A DNA stretch of 64,000 bases, taken from the NCBI RefSeq assembly GCF_029428875.1, contig NZ_JAJSOO010000001.1, positions 3,286,001 through 3,350,000 of the forward strand, read 5' to 3'. The stretch's first letter is position 1. Each line of letters begins with the position of its first letter. This document shows, in pieces, positions 16,833 to 25,260 of the stretch. The notes beneath the pieces are model-generated. The model searched no databases. It saw only the letters and a program-made list of their open reading frames with translations, and was not told the origin of the DNA. The position numbers and the translations under genes are program-made. Source of the stretch: Streptomyces sp. JH34 (lineage in GTDB: Bacteria > Actinomycetota > Actinomycetes > Streptomycetales > Streptomycetaceae).

Positions 16833-17969
16833 ATGGCCAGTGTCACGTTCGACAAGGCGTCCCGCGTCTACCCCGGCTCCACGAAGCCGGCTGTGGACCA
16901 GCTCGAGATCGAGATCGCGGACGGTGAGTTCCTCGTCCTCGTCGGGCCTTCCGGTTGTGGCAAGTCGACCTCCCTGCGCATGCTCGCGGGTCTCGAGGAC
17001 GTCAACGGCGGTGCCATCCGCATCGGTGACCGCGACGTCACGCACCTGCCCCCGAAGGACCGGGACATCGCCATGGTGTTCCAGAACTACGCGCTCTACC
17101 CGCACATGTCCGTCGCGGACAACATGGGCTTCGCCCTCAAGATCGCCGGTGTGAACAAGACCGAGATCCGGGCGAAGGTCGAAGAGGCCGCCAAGATGCT
17201 GGACCTCACCGACTACCTCGACCGCAAGCCGAAGGCGCTCTCCGGTGGTCAGCGTCAGCGTGTGGCGATGGGCCGCGCGATCGTGCGTGAGCCGCAGGTC
17301 TTCCTCATGGACGAGCCTCTGTCGAACCTCGACGCCAAGCTCCGTGTCTCGACGCGTACGCAGATCGCCTCGCTGCAGCGCCGCCTCGGCATCACCACCG
17401 TGTACGTCACCCACGACCAGGTCGAGGCCCTCACCATGGGTGACCGCGTCGCGGTCCTCAAGGACGGTCTGCTCCAGCAGGTCGACTCGCCGCGCAACAT
17501 GTACGACCGCCCGGCGAACCTCTTCGTCGCCGGCTTCATCGGCTCCCCCGCGATGAACCTCGTCGAGGTCCCGATCACCGACGGTGGCGTGAAGTTCGGC
17601 AACAGCGTCGTCCCGGTCTCCCGCGAGGCGCTCACCGCCGCTGCGAACCGTGGTGACACCACCGTCACGGTCGGCATCCGCCCGGAGCACTTCGACATCG
17701 TCGAGCACGGTGGCGCCGCCGCGACCGGCCTCTCCAAGGCCTCCTCCGACGCCCCGGCCGGTCTGGCCGTCTCCGTCAACGTCGTCGAGGAGCTCGGCGC
17801 CGACGGCTTCGTCTACGGTGCCGCGCAGGTCGGTGGCGAGCACAAGGACCTGGTCGTCCGTGTCGGCGGCCGCGCCGTCCCGGAGAAGGGCACCGAGCTG
17901 CACGTCGTCCCGCGCCCGGACGAGCTGCACGTCTTCGCCACCTCGACCGGTGAGCGCCTGACCGCCTGA
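16833..17969 (+). CDS. msiK: MsiK: shared ATPase for sugar ABC importers
   Basis: A 378-residue carbohydrate-type ABC ATPase. Walker A GPSGCGKS is at 38-45, Q-loop FQNYALYP near 83, signature LSGGQ at 136-140, Walker B FLMDE at 157-161 and H-loop H194, followed by a C-terminal OB/TOBE regulatory part (about 240-378). In Streptomyces MsiK energises many sugar importers (cellobiose, maltose, chitobiose, xylobiose) whose own operons lack an ATPase. No permease or binding-protein genes adjoin it here, as expected. The start at ATG 16833 has GGAGGAGA 9 nt upstream. Confidence 0.95.
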   Translation: MASVTFDKASRVYPGSTKPAVDQLEIEIADGEFLVLVGPSGCGKSTSLRMLAGLEDVNGGAIRIGDRDVTHLPPKDRDIAMVFQNYALYPHMSVADNMGFALKIAGVNKTEIRAKVEEAAKMLDLTDYLDRKPKALSGGQRQRVAMGRAIVREPQVFLMDEPLSNLDAKLRVSTRTQIASLQRRLGITTVYVTHDQVEALTMGDRVAVLKDGLLQQVDSPRNMYDRPANLFVAGFIGSPAMNLVEVPITDGGVKFGNSVVPVSREALTAAANRGDTTVTVGIRPEHFDIVEHGGAAATGLSKASSDAPAGLAVSVNVVEELGADGFVYGAAQVGGEHKDLVVRVGGRAVPEKGTELHVVPRPDELHVFATSTGERLTA

Positions 17970-17987
17970 TCCGTCCGGTACCGCTGC

Positions 17988-18021
17988 ACGGCCCCGCGTC
18001 CCTTCGAGGACGCGGGGCCGT
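17988..18021 (+). terminator. Hairpin terminator after msiK
   Basis: Perfect 14-bp GC-rich inverted repeat (17988-18001 with 18008-18021) with a 6-nt loop, 19 nt after the stop codon. Confidence 0.75.
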
Positions 18022-18192
18022 TCGCGTGTCGTGGGCGGGATCGGGTTTCGGATCCGGCGGGCTTCAAATACCCTGGCACACCGGTCAATTCACCCCGGCC
18101 TGTCAACGTGTGATTCGAAAAGACCACTCGAACCATCCCCCGCAGGGGTGACGAAATGTCGCCAGGCCGTCACTGCCCGCTACGCTCGCTGC

Positions 18193-18606
18193 GTGACCCA
18201 CACCGCGCGCCGAATCGGCCGAACCCTAGCCCTCGTACTGCCCGTCGTCATGGTTCTGTCCGGGACCCTCGCGGTCACCCGTGTGCAGTGGTCGGGGCAG
18301 GACACCGAGACCCAGCTGCTGACGGCCTCCTCGGAGACCGTGTCCAAGCAGGCGAAGGCCCCGGCTCCTCAGGACGTTCTGCGGGACAAGCTCCTGCTGG
18401 AGCTCCGCGAGAAGGACCCGGGTGCCGCCCTGACGAGCCTCCAGCGCACCGTCGAGGGGCGCCCCTCGCTGGCGAAGCACTGCATGTCGATCGCGAAGGC
18501 GCTCGGCAAGGCCGCCGTGGACCAGTACGGTCCGACGCGCGCCCACCGCTTCTCCCGCCCGGTCTGCGACACCTCCTTCGCCTCGGGCGTCGCACAGTTC
18601 AGCTGA
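18193..18606 (+). CDS. Small secreted or membrane-anchored hypothetical protein
   Basis: A 137-residue protein from the GTG at 18193 (VTHTARRIG). A basic N-terminus leads into one hydrophobic segment (about residues 11-30), which is an uncleaved anchor or signal peptide. The rest is a polar helical domain with two Cys (KHCMSIAK and RPVCDTSF) that could form a disulfide outside the cell. I do not recognise the family. The longer in-frame extension upstream looks non-coding. Confidence 0.7.
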   Translation: MTHTARRIGRTLALVLPVVMVLSGTLAVTRVQWSGQDTETQLLTASSETVSKQAKAPAPQDVLRDKLLLELREKDPGAALTSLQRTVEGRPSLAKHCMSIAKALGKAAVDQYGPTRAHRFSRPVCDTSFASGVAQFS

Positions 18607-18642
18607 GCCGGGTGTGTCCGGGCACGGCATATCGTGCCTGGC

Positions 18643-19362
18643 ATGCATACGTTTCCGACGCAGGCCGTGATCCTGGCGGGTGGTCAGGGCTCGCGGCTTC
18701 GCCCGTACACCGATGACCGTCCGAAGCCGATGGTCGAGATCCCGGGGACCGGGACCCCGATCATCGGCCATCAGCTCTCCTGGCTGGCCGCCGAGGGCGT
18801 CACCGACGCCGTGATCTCGTGCGGCCATCTCGCCGATGTGCTGCAGGAGTGGCTGGCCTCGGCCGACCTTCCGCTGCGTGTCACGACCGTCGTCGAGACC
18901 GAGCCCCTGGGCCGGGGCGGCGGTCTCAAGCATGCCGCGACGCGGCTGCCCGATCCGTCGGAGCCCTGGTACGCGACCAACGGCGACATCTGGACCCGCT
19001 TCTCGCTGCGGGAGATGGCCGCCTTCCACGCCGAGCGGGACGCCACCGCGACGCTCGCGCTGGCCCGCCCGCGGATCCCGTGGGGCGCCGTGGAGACGGA
19101 CGCGTTCGGCCACATCACCGACTTCATCGAGTCCCCGCCCTCCCCGTACCTGATCAACGCCGGGGTGTACGTCTTCGCGCCCGCGTTCACCGGGATGCTG
19201 CCCGACCGCGGTGACCACGAGCGGACGACGTTCCCCAGGCTGGCACGTGAGCGCCGCCTGGCCGGCTTCCCGTTGCCCCACGGGGCGTACTGGCGGGCCA
19301 TCGACACTGCGAAGGACCTCACGGAGGCGGCGAAGGAGCTGGGCGCCCACGTGGGCGGCTGA
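18643..19362 (+). CDS. NDP-sugar nucleotidyltransferase
   Basis: A 239-residue single-domain nucleotidyltransferase. The NTP-binding signature AVILAGGQGSRLRPYTDDRP is near the N-terminus, followed by PKPMVEI with the substrate Lys, and GDIWTRFSL with the metal-binding Asp. It should make an NDP-hexose from NTP and a sugar-1-phosphate, as in mannose-1-phosphate guanylyltransferase or RmlA-like enzymes; it lacks their C-terminal left-handed beta-helix. The start at ATG 18643 is preferred over GTG 18634. A bidirectional hairpin separates it from the convergent DoxX gene. Confidence 0.88.
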   Translation: MHTFPTQAVILAGGQGSRLRPYTDDRPKPMVEIPGTGTPIIGHQLSWLAAEGVTDAVISCGHLADVLQEWLASADLPLRVTTVVETEPLGRGGGLKHAATRLPDPSEPWYATNGDIWTRFSLREMAAFHAERDATATLALARPRIPWGAVETDAFGHITDFIESPPSPYLINAGVYVFAPAFTGMLPDRGDHERTTFPRLARERRLAGFPLPHGAYWRAIDTAKDLTEAAKELGAHVGG

Positions 19363-19378
19363 GGCCGGCCCGGACGTG

Positions 19379-19418
19379 CGCGAGGGCGGTCACCGGATGT
19401 CCGGTGACCGCCCTCGCG
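19379..19418. terminator. Bidirectional hairpin between the nucleotidyltransferase and DoxX genes
   Basis: 18-bp perfect inverted repeat (19379-19396 with 19401-19418) and a 4-nt loop between convergent stops. Confidence 0.8.
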
Positions 19419-19431
19419 GTGTGTGGCGGGG

Positions 19432-21054
19432 TCAGCCGAGGAGGCCGCCGATGGGGTTCTGGCCGGCGCCGCCGGACGAGCCCCCGTCCGACCCCCCGTC
19501 GGAGCCGCCGTCCGACCCTCCGTCCGATCCGCCCGAGGAGGCGGAACCCGACGAGCTGGGGCCCGCGTCGTCCGCCGGGGGCTCCTGCGGCGCGGGCTCC
19601 TGCGGGGGTGCCTGGCCGGTGCCCTGGGTCTGGCTGGGCTGTCCCGTGCTCGCCCCTGCCGTCGGGCCGGACTCACGCCCGGGCCCGGAGCCCGGGGTGG
19701 ACTCCTCGGCCGACGGGGTGCCCGGCGCACTGGAGGGCGACGTCTCCGGCGCCCGGTTGTCCGGGGTACTGGAGGGCTCGCGCTTCTTGCCCTCGGACTT
19801 GTCGGGGAGCGGGGAGCCGGGCAGCTGGTTGGTCGGGTAGCTGTCGGGGCCCGGCACGGTGACGACCTGCGTGGAGCGGACGGCCCCGCCGAGCATCGAG
19901 CCGACGAGCAGGGTCAGGCCGACGACCACGGTGGCGACCGCGGTGCCGCGACGCAGTACCCGGCGCCGCAGGTCCCAGATCGCGGAGCGGGGGCCGAGCG
20001 TGCGCCAGGCCTCCCCGGAGAGGCGCCCGTCGAGGGAGTAGACGGGGGCACCCGCGATGACGAGGGGGCTCCAGGCGGCGAGCAGGATGATGTCGGGGGT
20101 GTCGTACGCCGCGGCGCCGCGCCAGCTGACCGTCACCAGCAGGGCGGCCGAGAGCAGGACGCCGAAGGCCGCGGCGAACCGCTGCCAGAGCCCGAGGACG
20201 GTGAGGACACCGACGACGACCTGGAGGAAGGCGACGCAGAGACCGGCTGCGACGGGGTGGGAGAGCGCGAGGTCCCGCAGGGGTTCGGCGGCTGTCCACG
20301 GGTGCAGCGAGGTCAGCCACTTGACCATCGAGCCGCGGTCGCCGCCGTCGAAGTAGGCGGGGTCGCAGAGCTTGCCCATGCCGGTGTAGATGGAGAGGAA
20401 GCCGAGGATGACGCGCAGCGGGAGGAGGACGACGCCGAGGTTCATCCGGCGGCCGGGGTAGTAGGCGTGCCGGACGGTGTCGCCGGCCTGGCGCCGGTCG
20501 CCTTCGGAGGTGCCGTCCCGGCCCTCGGTCCCGGGGTCGTCGTCGTAGGTCACGTCGTACGCGTCGTGAGCCGGCGTGTCGACGGCGTCGTAGGCACCGA
20601 CGGCCCGCCGCATGGGGGGCAGCAGCGGTCCGGTGCGGCCGCCTCCGTGCCGGTGGGGCGCGGGGACCACGGGGTTGGGCTGGGTCTCGTCGAGGCGCGG
20701 GATGACCTGTGTGCCGCCGCCCGCGTCGTCGTGGCCCGCGTCGCCGGGGCGGGCGTCGAGGTGGCCGGCGGTGGAGTTCCGTACCGCCTGCAGGAGTCCG
20801 GTCGCTCCGGGGTCGCCCGGCTCCGACCTGCCGCTCCAGACGACGGGGGCCCGCCTGCGACCGCCCGGACCGCTCATGGCGGGAATCCTGGCCCGTCCGG
20901 CGCCGCCGGGGCGAAGGCGGGTGCGCTGGCCGGGGGCGAGCTGCACCCGGAAGCTAGCGTGGCTGACGATGACCTGCGCGGGGTCGCTGTCCACCTTCGT
21001 CATGCTCAGGGCGGGTTGGTCGTCGAACCGAGGCGTTCTGGTGTCCACACTCAT
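19432..21054 (-). CDS. DoxX-type membrane protein with long low-complexity ends
   Basis: A 540-residue protein. The N-terminal ~200 residues are hydrophilic and low complexity. A DoxX-like core (about residues 205-350) begins NLGVVLLPLRVILGFLSIY and has four hydrophobic helices; a further hydrophobic segment (TAVATVVVGLTLLVGSML) follows. The last ~130 residues are a Pro/Ser/Gly/Glu tail ending in five SDGG-like repeats. DoxX proteins sit in the membrane and take part in thiol/oxidative-stress or quinone functions in some bacteria; the role here is unknown. The two disordered ends are unusual for the family. Confidence 0.8.
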   Translation of the reverse strand: MSVDTRTPRFDDQPALSMTKVDSDPAQVIVSHASFRVQLAPGQRTRLRPGGAGRARIPAMSGPGGRRRAPVVWSGRSEPGDPGATGLLQAVRNSTAGHLDARPGDAGHDDAGGGTQVIPRLDETQPNPVVPAPHRHGGGRTGPLLPPMRRAVGAYDAVDTPAHDAYDVTYDDDPGTEGRDGTSEGDRRQAGDTVRHAYYPGRRMNLGVVLLPLRVILGFLSIYTGMGKLCDPAYFDGGDRGSMVKWLTSLHPWTAAEPLRDLALSHPVAAGLCVAFLQVVVGVLTVLGLWQRFAAAFGVLLSAALLVTVSWRGAAAYDTPDIILLAAWSPLVIAGAPVYSLDGRLSGEAWRTLGPRSAIWDLRRRVLRRGTAVATVVVGLTLLVGSMLGGAVRSTQVVTVPGPDSYPTNQLPGSPLPDKSEGKKREPSSTPDNRAPETSPSSAPGTPSAEESTPGSGPGRESGPTAGASTGQPSQTQGTGQAPPQEPAPQEPPADDAGPSSSGSASSGGSDGGSDGGSDGGSDGGSSGGAGQNPIGGLLG

Positions 21055-21422
21055 CTAACCGAGTGATGTGTGATTAGGACACTGCCTTGACGCGTCCAGA
21101 GTGTCCAGGACCCGTCAACCGTCCTCCCCTTCACACCCGTCGGCGTACGCCGGGGACGCGGAGAGGGGGTCGGCGCGCCCACCGGGACGGCTTCCTCGCT
21201 GATGGGGCGCCCTGTGCCGGCCGGCCCAAGGTCTCTGCCCCCGGGCCGCACGCCCCGGGCACCGGCCGCGTCCGGGGGCGTGCGGCCGGCGGACGCGACG
21301 GCGTTCCGCGCCCGCGCCGGGGAGGCCGGGGCGCGTCGACGGTCTGCCTCGGGAGCCCTTGCGGACCCGGAGCGTGCCCCGGCGACGGCCCGGGGTGTCA
21401 CGCCCGGCGACGGCCCGGGATG
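21055..21422. other. Non-coding gap between the DoxX gene and rlmB
   Basis: About 370 nt of GC-rich sequence without a convincing gene. It must hold the promoter of the minus-strand DoxX gene at its left end and the end of the rlmB transcript at its right. The only structure seen is the tandem repeat listed next. Confidence 0.5.
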
Positions 21423-21426
21423 TCAC
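21378..21426. repeat. Two tandem 24-nt near-identical repeats at the 3' end of rlmB
   Basis: The copies at 21378-21401 and 21403-21426 differ at one base. The second copy overlaps the rlmB stop codon, so this looks like a recent local duplication of the gene's 3' end. Confidence 0.8.
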
Positions 21427-22382
21427 ACGGCCCGGCGGCGTGCCACTTCGTAGAGGACGATGCCGGCGGCGACACCGGCGTTCAGGGATTCGGCACCGCC
21501 CGGCATGGAGATCCGGACCCGGTAGTCGCAGGTCTCGCCGACGAGGCGGCCCAGGCCCTTGCCCTCGCTGCCGATGACGATGACGACGGGGCCCTCCAGC
21601 GCCTCGAGGTCCTCGACGGTGTGCTCGCCGTCCGCCGCGAGGCCGACGACGGTGAGGCCCGCCTTCTGGTAGCCCTCGAGGGCGCGGGTCAGGTTGGTGA
21701 CGCGCGAGACGGGAGTACGGGCCGCCGTGCCCGCCGAGGACTTCCACGCTCCGGCGGTCATACCGGCCGCCCGGCGCTCGGGGACGACGACGCCGTGGCC
21801 GCCGAAGGCGGAGACGGAGCGGACGATCGCGCCGAGGTTGCGGGGGTCGGTGACGCCGTCGAGGGCGACGATCAGCGGGTCCTCGTTGCTGTCGTACGCG
21901 GCGGCGGTGAGGTCCTCCGGGTGCGCGTACTCGTACGGCGGGACCTGGAGGACGAGGCCCTGGTGGTTCAGGCCGTTCGTCATCCGGTCGAGCTCGGGGC
22001 GCGGGGCCTCCATGAGGTTGATGTTGCCGCGCTCACCGGCGAGCTGGAGGGCCTCGCGGACCCGCTCGTCGTTGTCGATGTACTGCTGGACGTAGAGGGT
22101 GGTCGCGGGGACGCCGTCGCGCAGCGCCTCGAAGACCGGGTTGCGGCCGACGACCATCTCCGACGTGCCCTTGACGCCACCGCGGCGCGGGGCGGGGCGG
22201 CGTGCCGCGGCCTGCTTGGCCTGGGCGTTCGCCACCCTGTTCTTCTTGTGTCCCTTGCGGGCGGAGGCGGGCGGCGTCGGTCCCTTGCCTTCGAGAGCAC
22301 GGCGTCGGTTACCGCCGCTGCCGACCTGCATGCCCTTCTTGTTGGACGTGCGGCGGTTCCTGCGCTGGCTGTTCCCGGCCAT
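21423..22382 (-). CDS. rlmB: RlmB-type 23S rRNA ribose 2'-O-methyltransferase
   Basis: A 319-residue SPOUT (TrmH/SpoU) enzyme. After a ~75-residue basic linker comes the substrate-binding domain (MVVGRNPVFEALRDG), then the SPOUT domain with DGVTDPRNLGAIVRSVSAFG (motif 1), VVIVIGSEGKGLGRL (motif 2) and ISMPGGAESLNAGVAAGIVLYE (motif 3). It methylates a 23S rRNA guanosine ribose using SAM in a trefoil-knot fold. Its place next to cysS is the usual actinobacterial order. ATG 22382 has an AGGTAGG site upstream. Confidence 0.93.
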   Translation of the reverse strand: MAGNSQRRNRRTSNKKGMQVGSGGNRRRALEGKGPTPPASARKGHKKNRVANAQAKQAAARRPAPRRGGVKGTSEMVVGRNPVFEALRDGVPATTLYVQQYIDNDERVREALQLAGERGNINLMEAPRPELDRMTNGLNHQGLVLQVPPYEYAHPEDLTAAAYDSNEDPLIVALDGVTDPRNLGAIVRSVSAFGGHGVVVPERRAAGMTAGAWKSSAGTAARTPVSRVTNLTRALEGYQKAGLTVVGLAADGEHTVEDLEALEGPVVIVIGSEGKGLGRLVGETCDYRVRISMPGGAESLNAGVAAGIVLYEVARRRAV

Positions 22383-22427
22383 GACCTACCTGTTTCGTTG
22401 CTTCAGAAAAACGTCGTCAAGTGAAAG

Positions 22428-22455
22428 TGTGCCGCCCGGATGGCCGGGCGGCACA
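22428..22455 (-). terminator. Hairpin between cysS and rlmB
   Basis: 12-bp perfect stem (22428-22439 with 22444-22455) with a 4-nt loop in the 106-nt gap after cysS. It may partly end the cysS transcript before rlmB. Confidence 0.7.
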
Positions 22456-22488
22456 TTTGCGCTGCTCACGCATGGTGCGAAGGCCCGC

Positions 22489-23889
22489 TCAGCGGGGTCC
22501 GAGCGTCCAGCGGGGTCCGGTGGGGCTGTCCTCGATGACGAGGCCGGACTGGTTGAGCTGGTCCCGGATCGCGTCTGCGGCGGGCCAGTCCTTGCGTTCA
22601 CGGGCGGACTGGCGCTGGTCGAGGACGAGTCGTACGAGGGTGTCGACGACGCCGTGCAGGTCCTCACCCCGGTCGCTCTCGCCCGCCCAGTGGGGGTCGA
22701 GGGGGTCGAGTCCGAGGACGCCGAGCATCGCGCGCACCTCGGCGAGGCGGGCGACGGCCGCTTCCTTGTCGTCGGCGGCGAGGGCGGAATTGCCCTGCCG
22801 GACGGTGGTGTGGATGATCGCGAGTGCCTGCGGGACACCGAGGTCGTCGTCCATGGCCTCGGCGAACGCGGGCGGGACCTCGGAGGCGGCCTCGACCGGC
22901 CCGCCGGCCTTCTCCACCACGCGCTGGACGAAGCCCTCGATACGCGCGAACGCGGATTCGGCCTCGCGCAGGGCCTCCTCGCTGTACTCGATCATCGAGC
23001 GGTAGTGCGGGGTGCCGAGGTAGTAGCGGAGGACGATCGGGCGCCACTGCTTGACCATGTCGGTGACCAGGACGGAGTTGCCCAGGGACTTCGACATCTT
23101 CTCGCCGGACAGCGTGACCCAGCCGTTGTGCACCCAGTACTTCGCGAAGTCGTCGCCGAAGGCCTTGGCCTGGGCGATCTCGTTCTCGTGGTGCGGGAAG
23201 ATCAGGTCGATGCCGCCGCCGTGGATGTCGAAGGCGGTGCCGAGGTACTTGTGGGCCATCGCGGAGCACTCCAGGTGCCAGCCGGGGCGGCCGCGGCCCC
23301 ACGGGGTCTCCCAGCTGGGCTCGCCCGGCTTGGCGGCCTTCCACATGGCGAAGTCGCGCTTGTCCCGCTTGCCGGTCTCGTTGTCGCCGGACGGCTGGCG
23401 CAGGTCGTCGAGGTCCTGGTTGGAGAGCTCCAGATACCCCTCGTACGAGCGGACGTCGAAGTAGACGTTGCCGTCGGCCTCGTAGGCGTGGCCGCGCTCG
23501 ATGAGGCCGCGCATCATCTCGACCATCTCGGTGATGTGGCCGGTGGCGCGCGGTTCGTACGTGGGCGGGAGGCAGCCCAGGGCGTCGTAGCCGTCGTTGA
23601 AGGCGCGCTCGTTGTCGTAGCCGATGGACCACCAGGGGCGGTTCTGCTCGGCCGACTTCTTGATGATCTTGTCGTCGATGTCGGTGACATTCCGGATGAA
23701 CGTCACGTCGTAGCCGCGGTATTCGAACCAGCGGCGCATGATGTCGAAGTTCAGTCCGGACCTGATGTGCCCGATGTGCGGGGCGGCCTGGACAGTCGCG
23801 CCACAGAGGTAGATCGAGACACAGCCCGCGGTGAGCGGGGCGAAGTCACGGATCTGCCGGGCGTTGGTGTCATGCAGGCGAATAGTCAC
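22489..23889 (-). CDS. cysS: Cysteinyl-tRNA synthetase
   Basis: A class I aminoacyl-tRNA synthetase of 466 residues, normal for the family. HIGH motif H38-I-G-H41, zinc-ligand Cys29 (YLCGAT) and KMSKS at 264-268 are all present, plus GWHLECSAMA and HHENEIAQ. The C-terminal DALR domain ends the protein. The full-length catalytic core and its place in the rlmB-cysS-ispF-ispD-carD order point to the housekeeping enzyme, not to the mycothiol ligase MshC. Confidence 0.96.
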   Translation of the reverse strand: MTIRLHDTNARQIRDFAPLTAGCVSIYLCGATVQAAPHIGHIRSGLNFDIMRRWFEYRGYDVTFIRNVTDIDDKIIKKSAEQNRPWWSIGYDNERAFNDGYDALGCLPPTYEPRATGHITEMVEMMRGLIERGHAYEADGNVYFDVRSYEGYLELSNQDLDDLRQPSGDNETGKRDKRDFAMWKAAKPGEPSWETPWGRGRPGWHLECSAMAHKYLGTAFDIHGGGIDLIFPHHENEIAQAKAFGDDFAKYWVHNGWVTLSGEKMSKSLGNSVLVTDMVKQWRPIVLRYYLGTPHYRSMIEYSEEALREAESAFARIEGFVQRVVEKAGGPVEAASEVPPAFAEAMDDDLGVPQALAIIHTTVRQGNSALAADDKEAAVARLAEVRAMLGVLGLDPLDPHWAGESDRGEDLHGVVDTLVRLVLDQRQSARERKDWPAADAIRDQLNQSGLVIEDSPTGPRWTLGPR

Positions 23890-23943
23890 GCCTCAAGGGT
23901 AGTGGGCCCGCACCAGTGCCCAGCGCCCCCTGTGGAAAACGTG

Positions 23944-25260
23944 TCACAACTGATCGGAGACGGTGGTCCCGGGCTGCGGCGCCCGTCGTCCCGCGGACAG
24001 GGTCAGGGCGAGTGCCGCGCCCGCCAGGGGGACCGCGGCGAGCACTCCCCACAGGACGGGTCCGGGTGTGTCGAGGAGTGTTCCGGTGGCGGCGCTGCCC
24101 ACCAGGACGGCGAGGCCCGACACGGAGGACAGGGCTCCCGTGGCGAGACCGAGCCGGTCGTCGTCGACGAGGTCCGGCACGAGCCCGCGGGCGGCGGGGA
24201 CCAGCAGCATCTGACCGAGCGTGAGCAGGACGACGAGCGCGGCGCCGGGGAGCAGCCCGGCGGGTCCGTCGGGTGCGAGGGGCACGGCCGCGAATCCGGC
24301 GGCGACGACGGCGAGCCCGGCGACGAGGGCGGTGCGGGGCGCGACCCGGCGGGCGGACCATCGGGTCAGTGGCAGCTGTGCGACGACGACGAGCAGGGAG
24401 GAGAGGGCGAAGAGCCCGCCGAGCGCGCTCTGGGTTCCGGTGGCCCGCTCCACCTCGGCCGGCAGGGCGAGGTAGAGCTGGTTGTAGGAGACGAGGTAGC
24501 TGCTGTACACGAGGCACAGGACGAGGAACGGCCGGTTGGCGAAGACCTGTCGGGGCAGGGCGGTCCGCGTTCGGGCGGGCCGGACGCGGCGCGGCCGGCG
24601 GGGCATGAGGCGGGCGTGTCCGGCGAGTACGCCGACGAATACCAGCGCCCCGGCCAGGCACGCGGTCCGGAAGCCGCCGCCCAGGAGGAGCAGCAGGCTG
24701 CCTATAAGGGGGCCGAGGAACGCTCCGGCCTGGCCGGCGGCGGAGAACACGGCCAGCACCTGGGCGCGCGGTGTGCCGGTCTCGGTCTCGTGGGCGACGG
24801 CGGCCCGGGCGGTCTCGGACTCGACGGCGGGTGAGAAGAGGGCGGCGGCGAAGCCGATGAGCAGGACGGCGCCGATGACGCCCGCGGTGGTGCCGGCCTG
24901 GGCGAGCCAGCAGAAGCCGGCGATGCGCAGGACGCAGCCGGTGAGGACGACGGGCCGCGGGCCGTAGCGGTCGGTGAGGGCTCCGCCGACGACGAAGAGG
25001 CCCTGCTGGCTGAAGGTGCGCAGCCCGAGCACGAGTCCCACGAGCCATCCCGCCATGCCGAGCCCGTCGCCGAGGTGCGTGGCGAGGTAGGGCAGGACGG
25101 CGTAGAAGCCGGTGTTGAAGGCGAACTGGGTGGCGGTCAGGAGCCGGAGGTAGGGCCTGAGCTCCACGCCGGCGCCGGTGCCCGTGCCCGTGGTGCCCAA
25201 GGTGCCCGAGGTGCCCGTGGTGCTTGTGGTGCCCGTGGTGTCCGGCGCGTCCGTCGTCAT
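23944..25260 (-). CDS. MFS transporter, third gene of the Zur-box operon
   Basis: A 438-residue, 12-helix major facilitator. After a Thr/Gly-rich N-terminal tail (about residues 8-30), the motif between helices 2 and 3 is present (GGALTDRYGPRPVVLTG). It overlaps the fused permease gene by 4 nt (ATGA), so the genes are translationally coupled. In the staphylopine system CntE, an MFS protein, exports the metallophore while CntABCDF re-import the metal complex; the same pairing of an SBP/permease pair with an MFS is seen here. The substrate is unknown; a general drug exporter is the alternative. Confidence 0.88.
   Translation of the reverse strand: MTTDAPDTTGTTSTTGTSGTLGTTGTGTGAGVELRPYLRLLTATQFAFNTGFYAVLPYLATHLGDGLGMAGWLVGLVLGLRTFSQQGLFVVGGALTDRYGPRPVVLTGCVLRIAGFCWLAQAGTTAGVIGAVLLIGFAAALFSPAVESETARAAVAHETETGTPRAQVLAVFSAAGQAGAFLGPLIGSLLLLLGGGFRTACLAGALVFVGVLAGHARLMPRRPRRVRPARTRTALPRQVFANRPFLVLCLVYSSYLVSYNQLYLALPAEVERATGTQSALGGLFALSSLLVVVAQLPLTRWSARRVAPRTALVAGLAVVAAGFAAVPLAPDGPAGLLPGAALVVLLTLGQMLLVPAARGLVPDLVDDDRLGLATGALSSVSGLAVLVGSAATGTLLDTPGPVLWGVLAAVPLAGAALALTLSAGRRAPQPGTTVSDQL
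25178..25240. repeat. GTGCCC-rich 9-nt repeat array at the MFS N-terminus
   Basis: About seven loose copies of a GTGCCCGTG-like unit encode alternating Thr, Gly and Ser on the minus strand. The array is in frame and probably varies in length between strains. Confidence 0.6.

Noticed and set aside
22099..24834. 911-codon plus-strand frame across rlmB, cysS and the MFS gene
   Set aside because: It crosses three well-supported minus-strand genes and reads as Asp/Glu/Gly/Val-rich shadow sequence without any domain.
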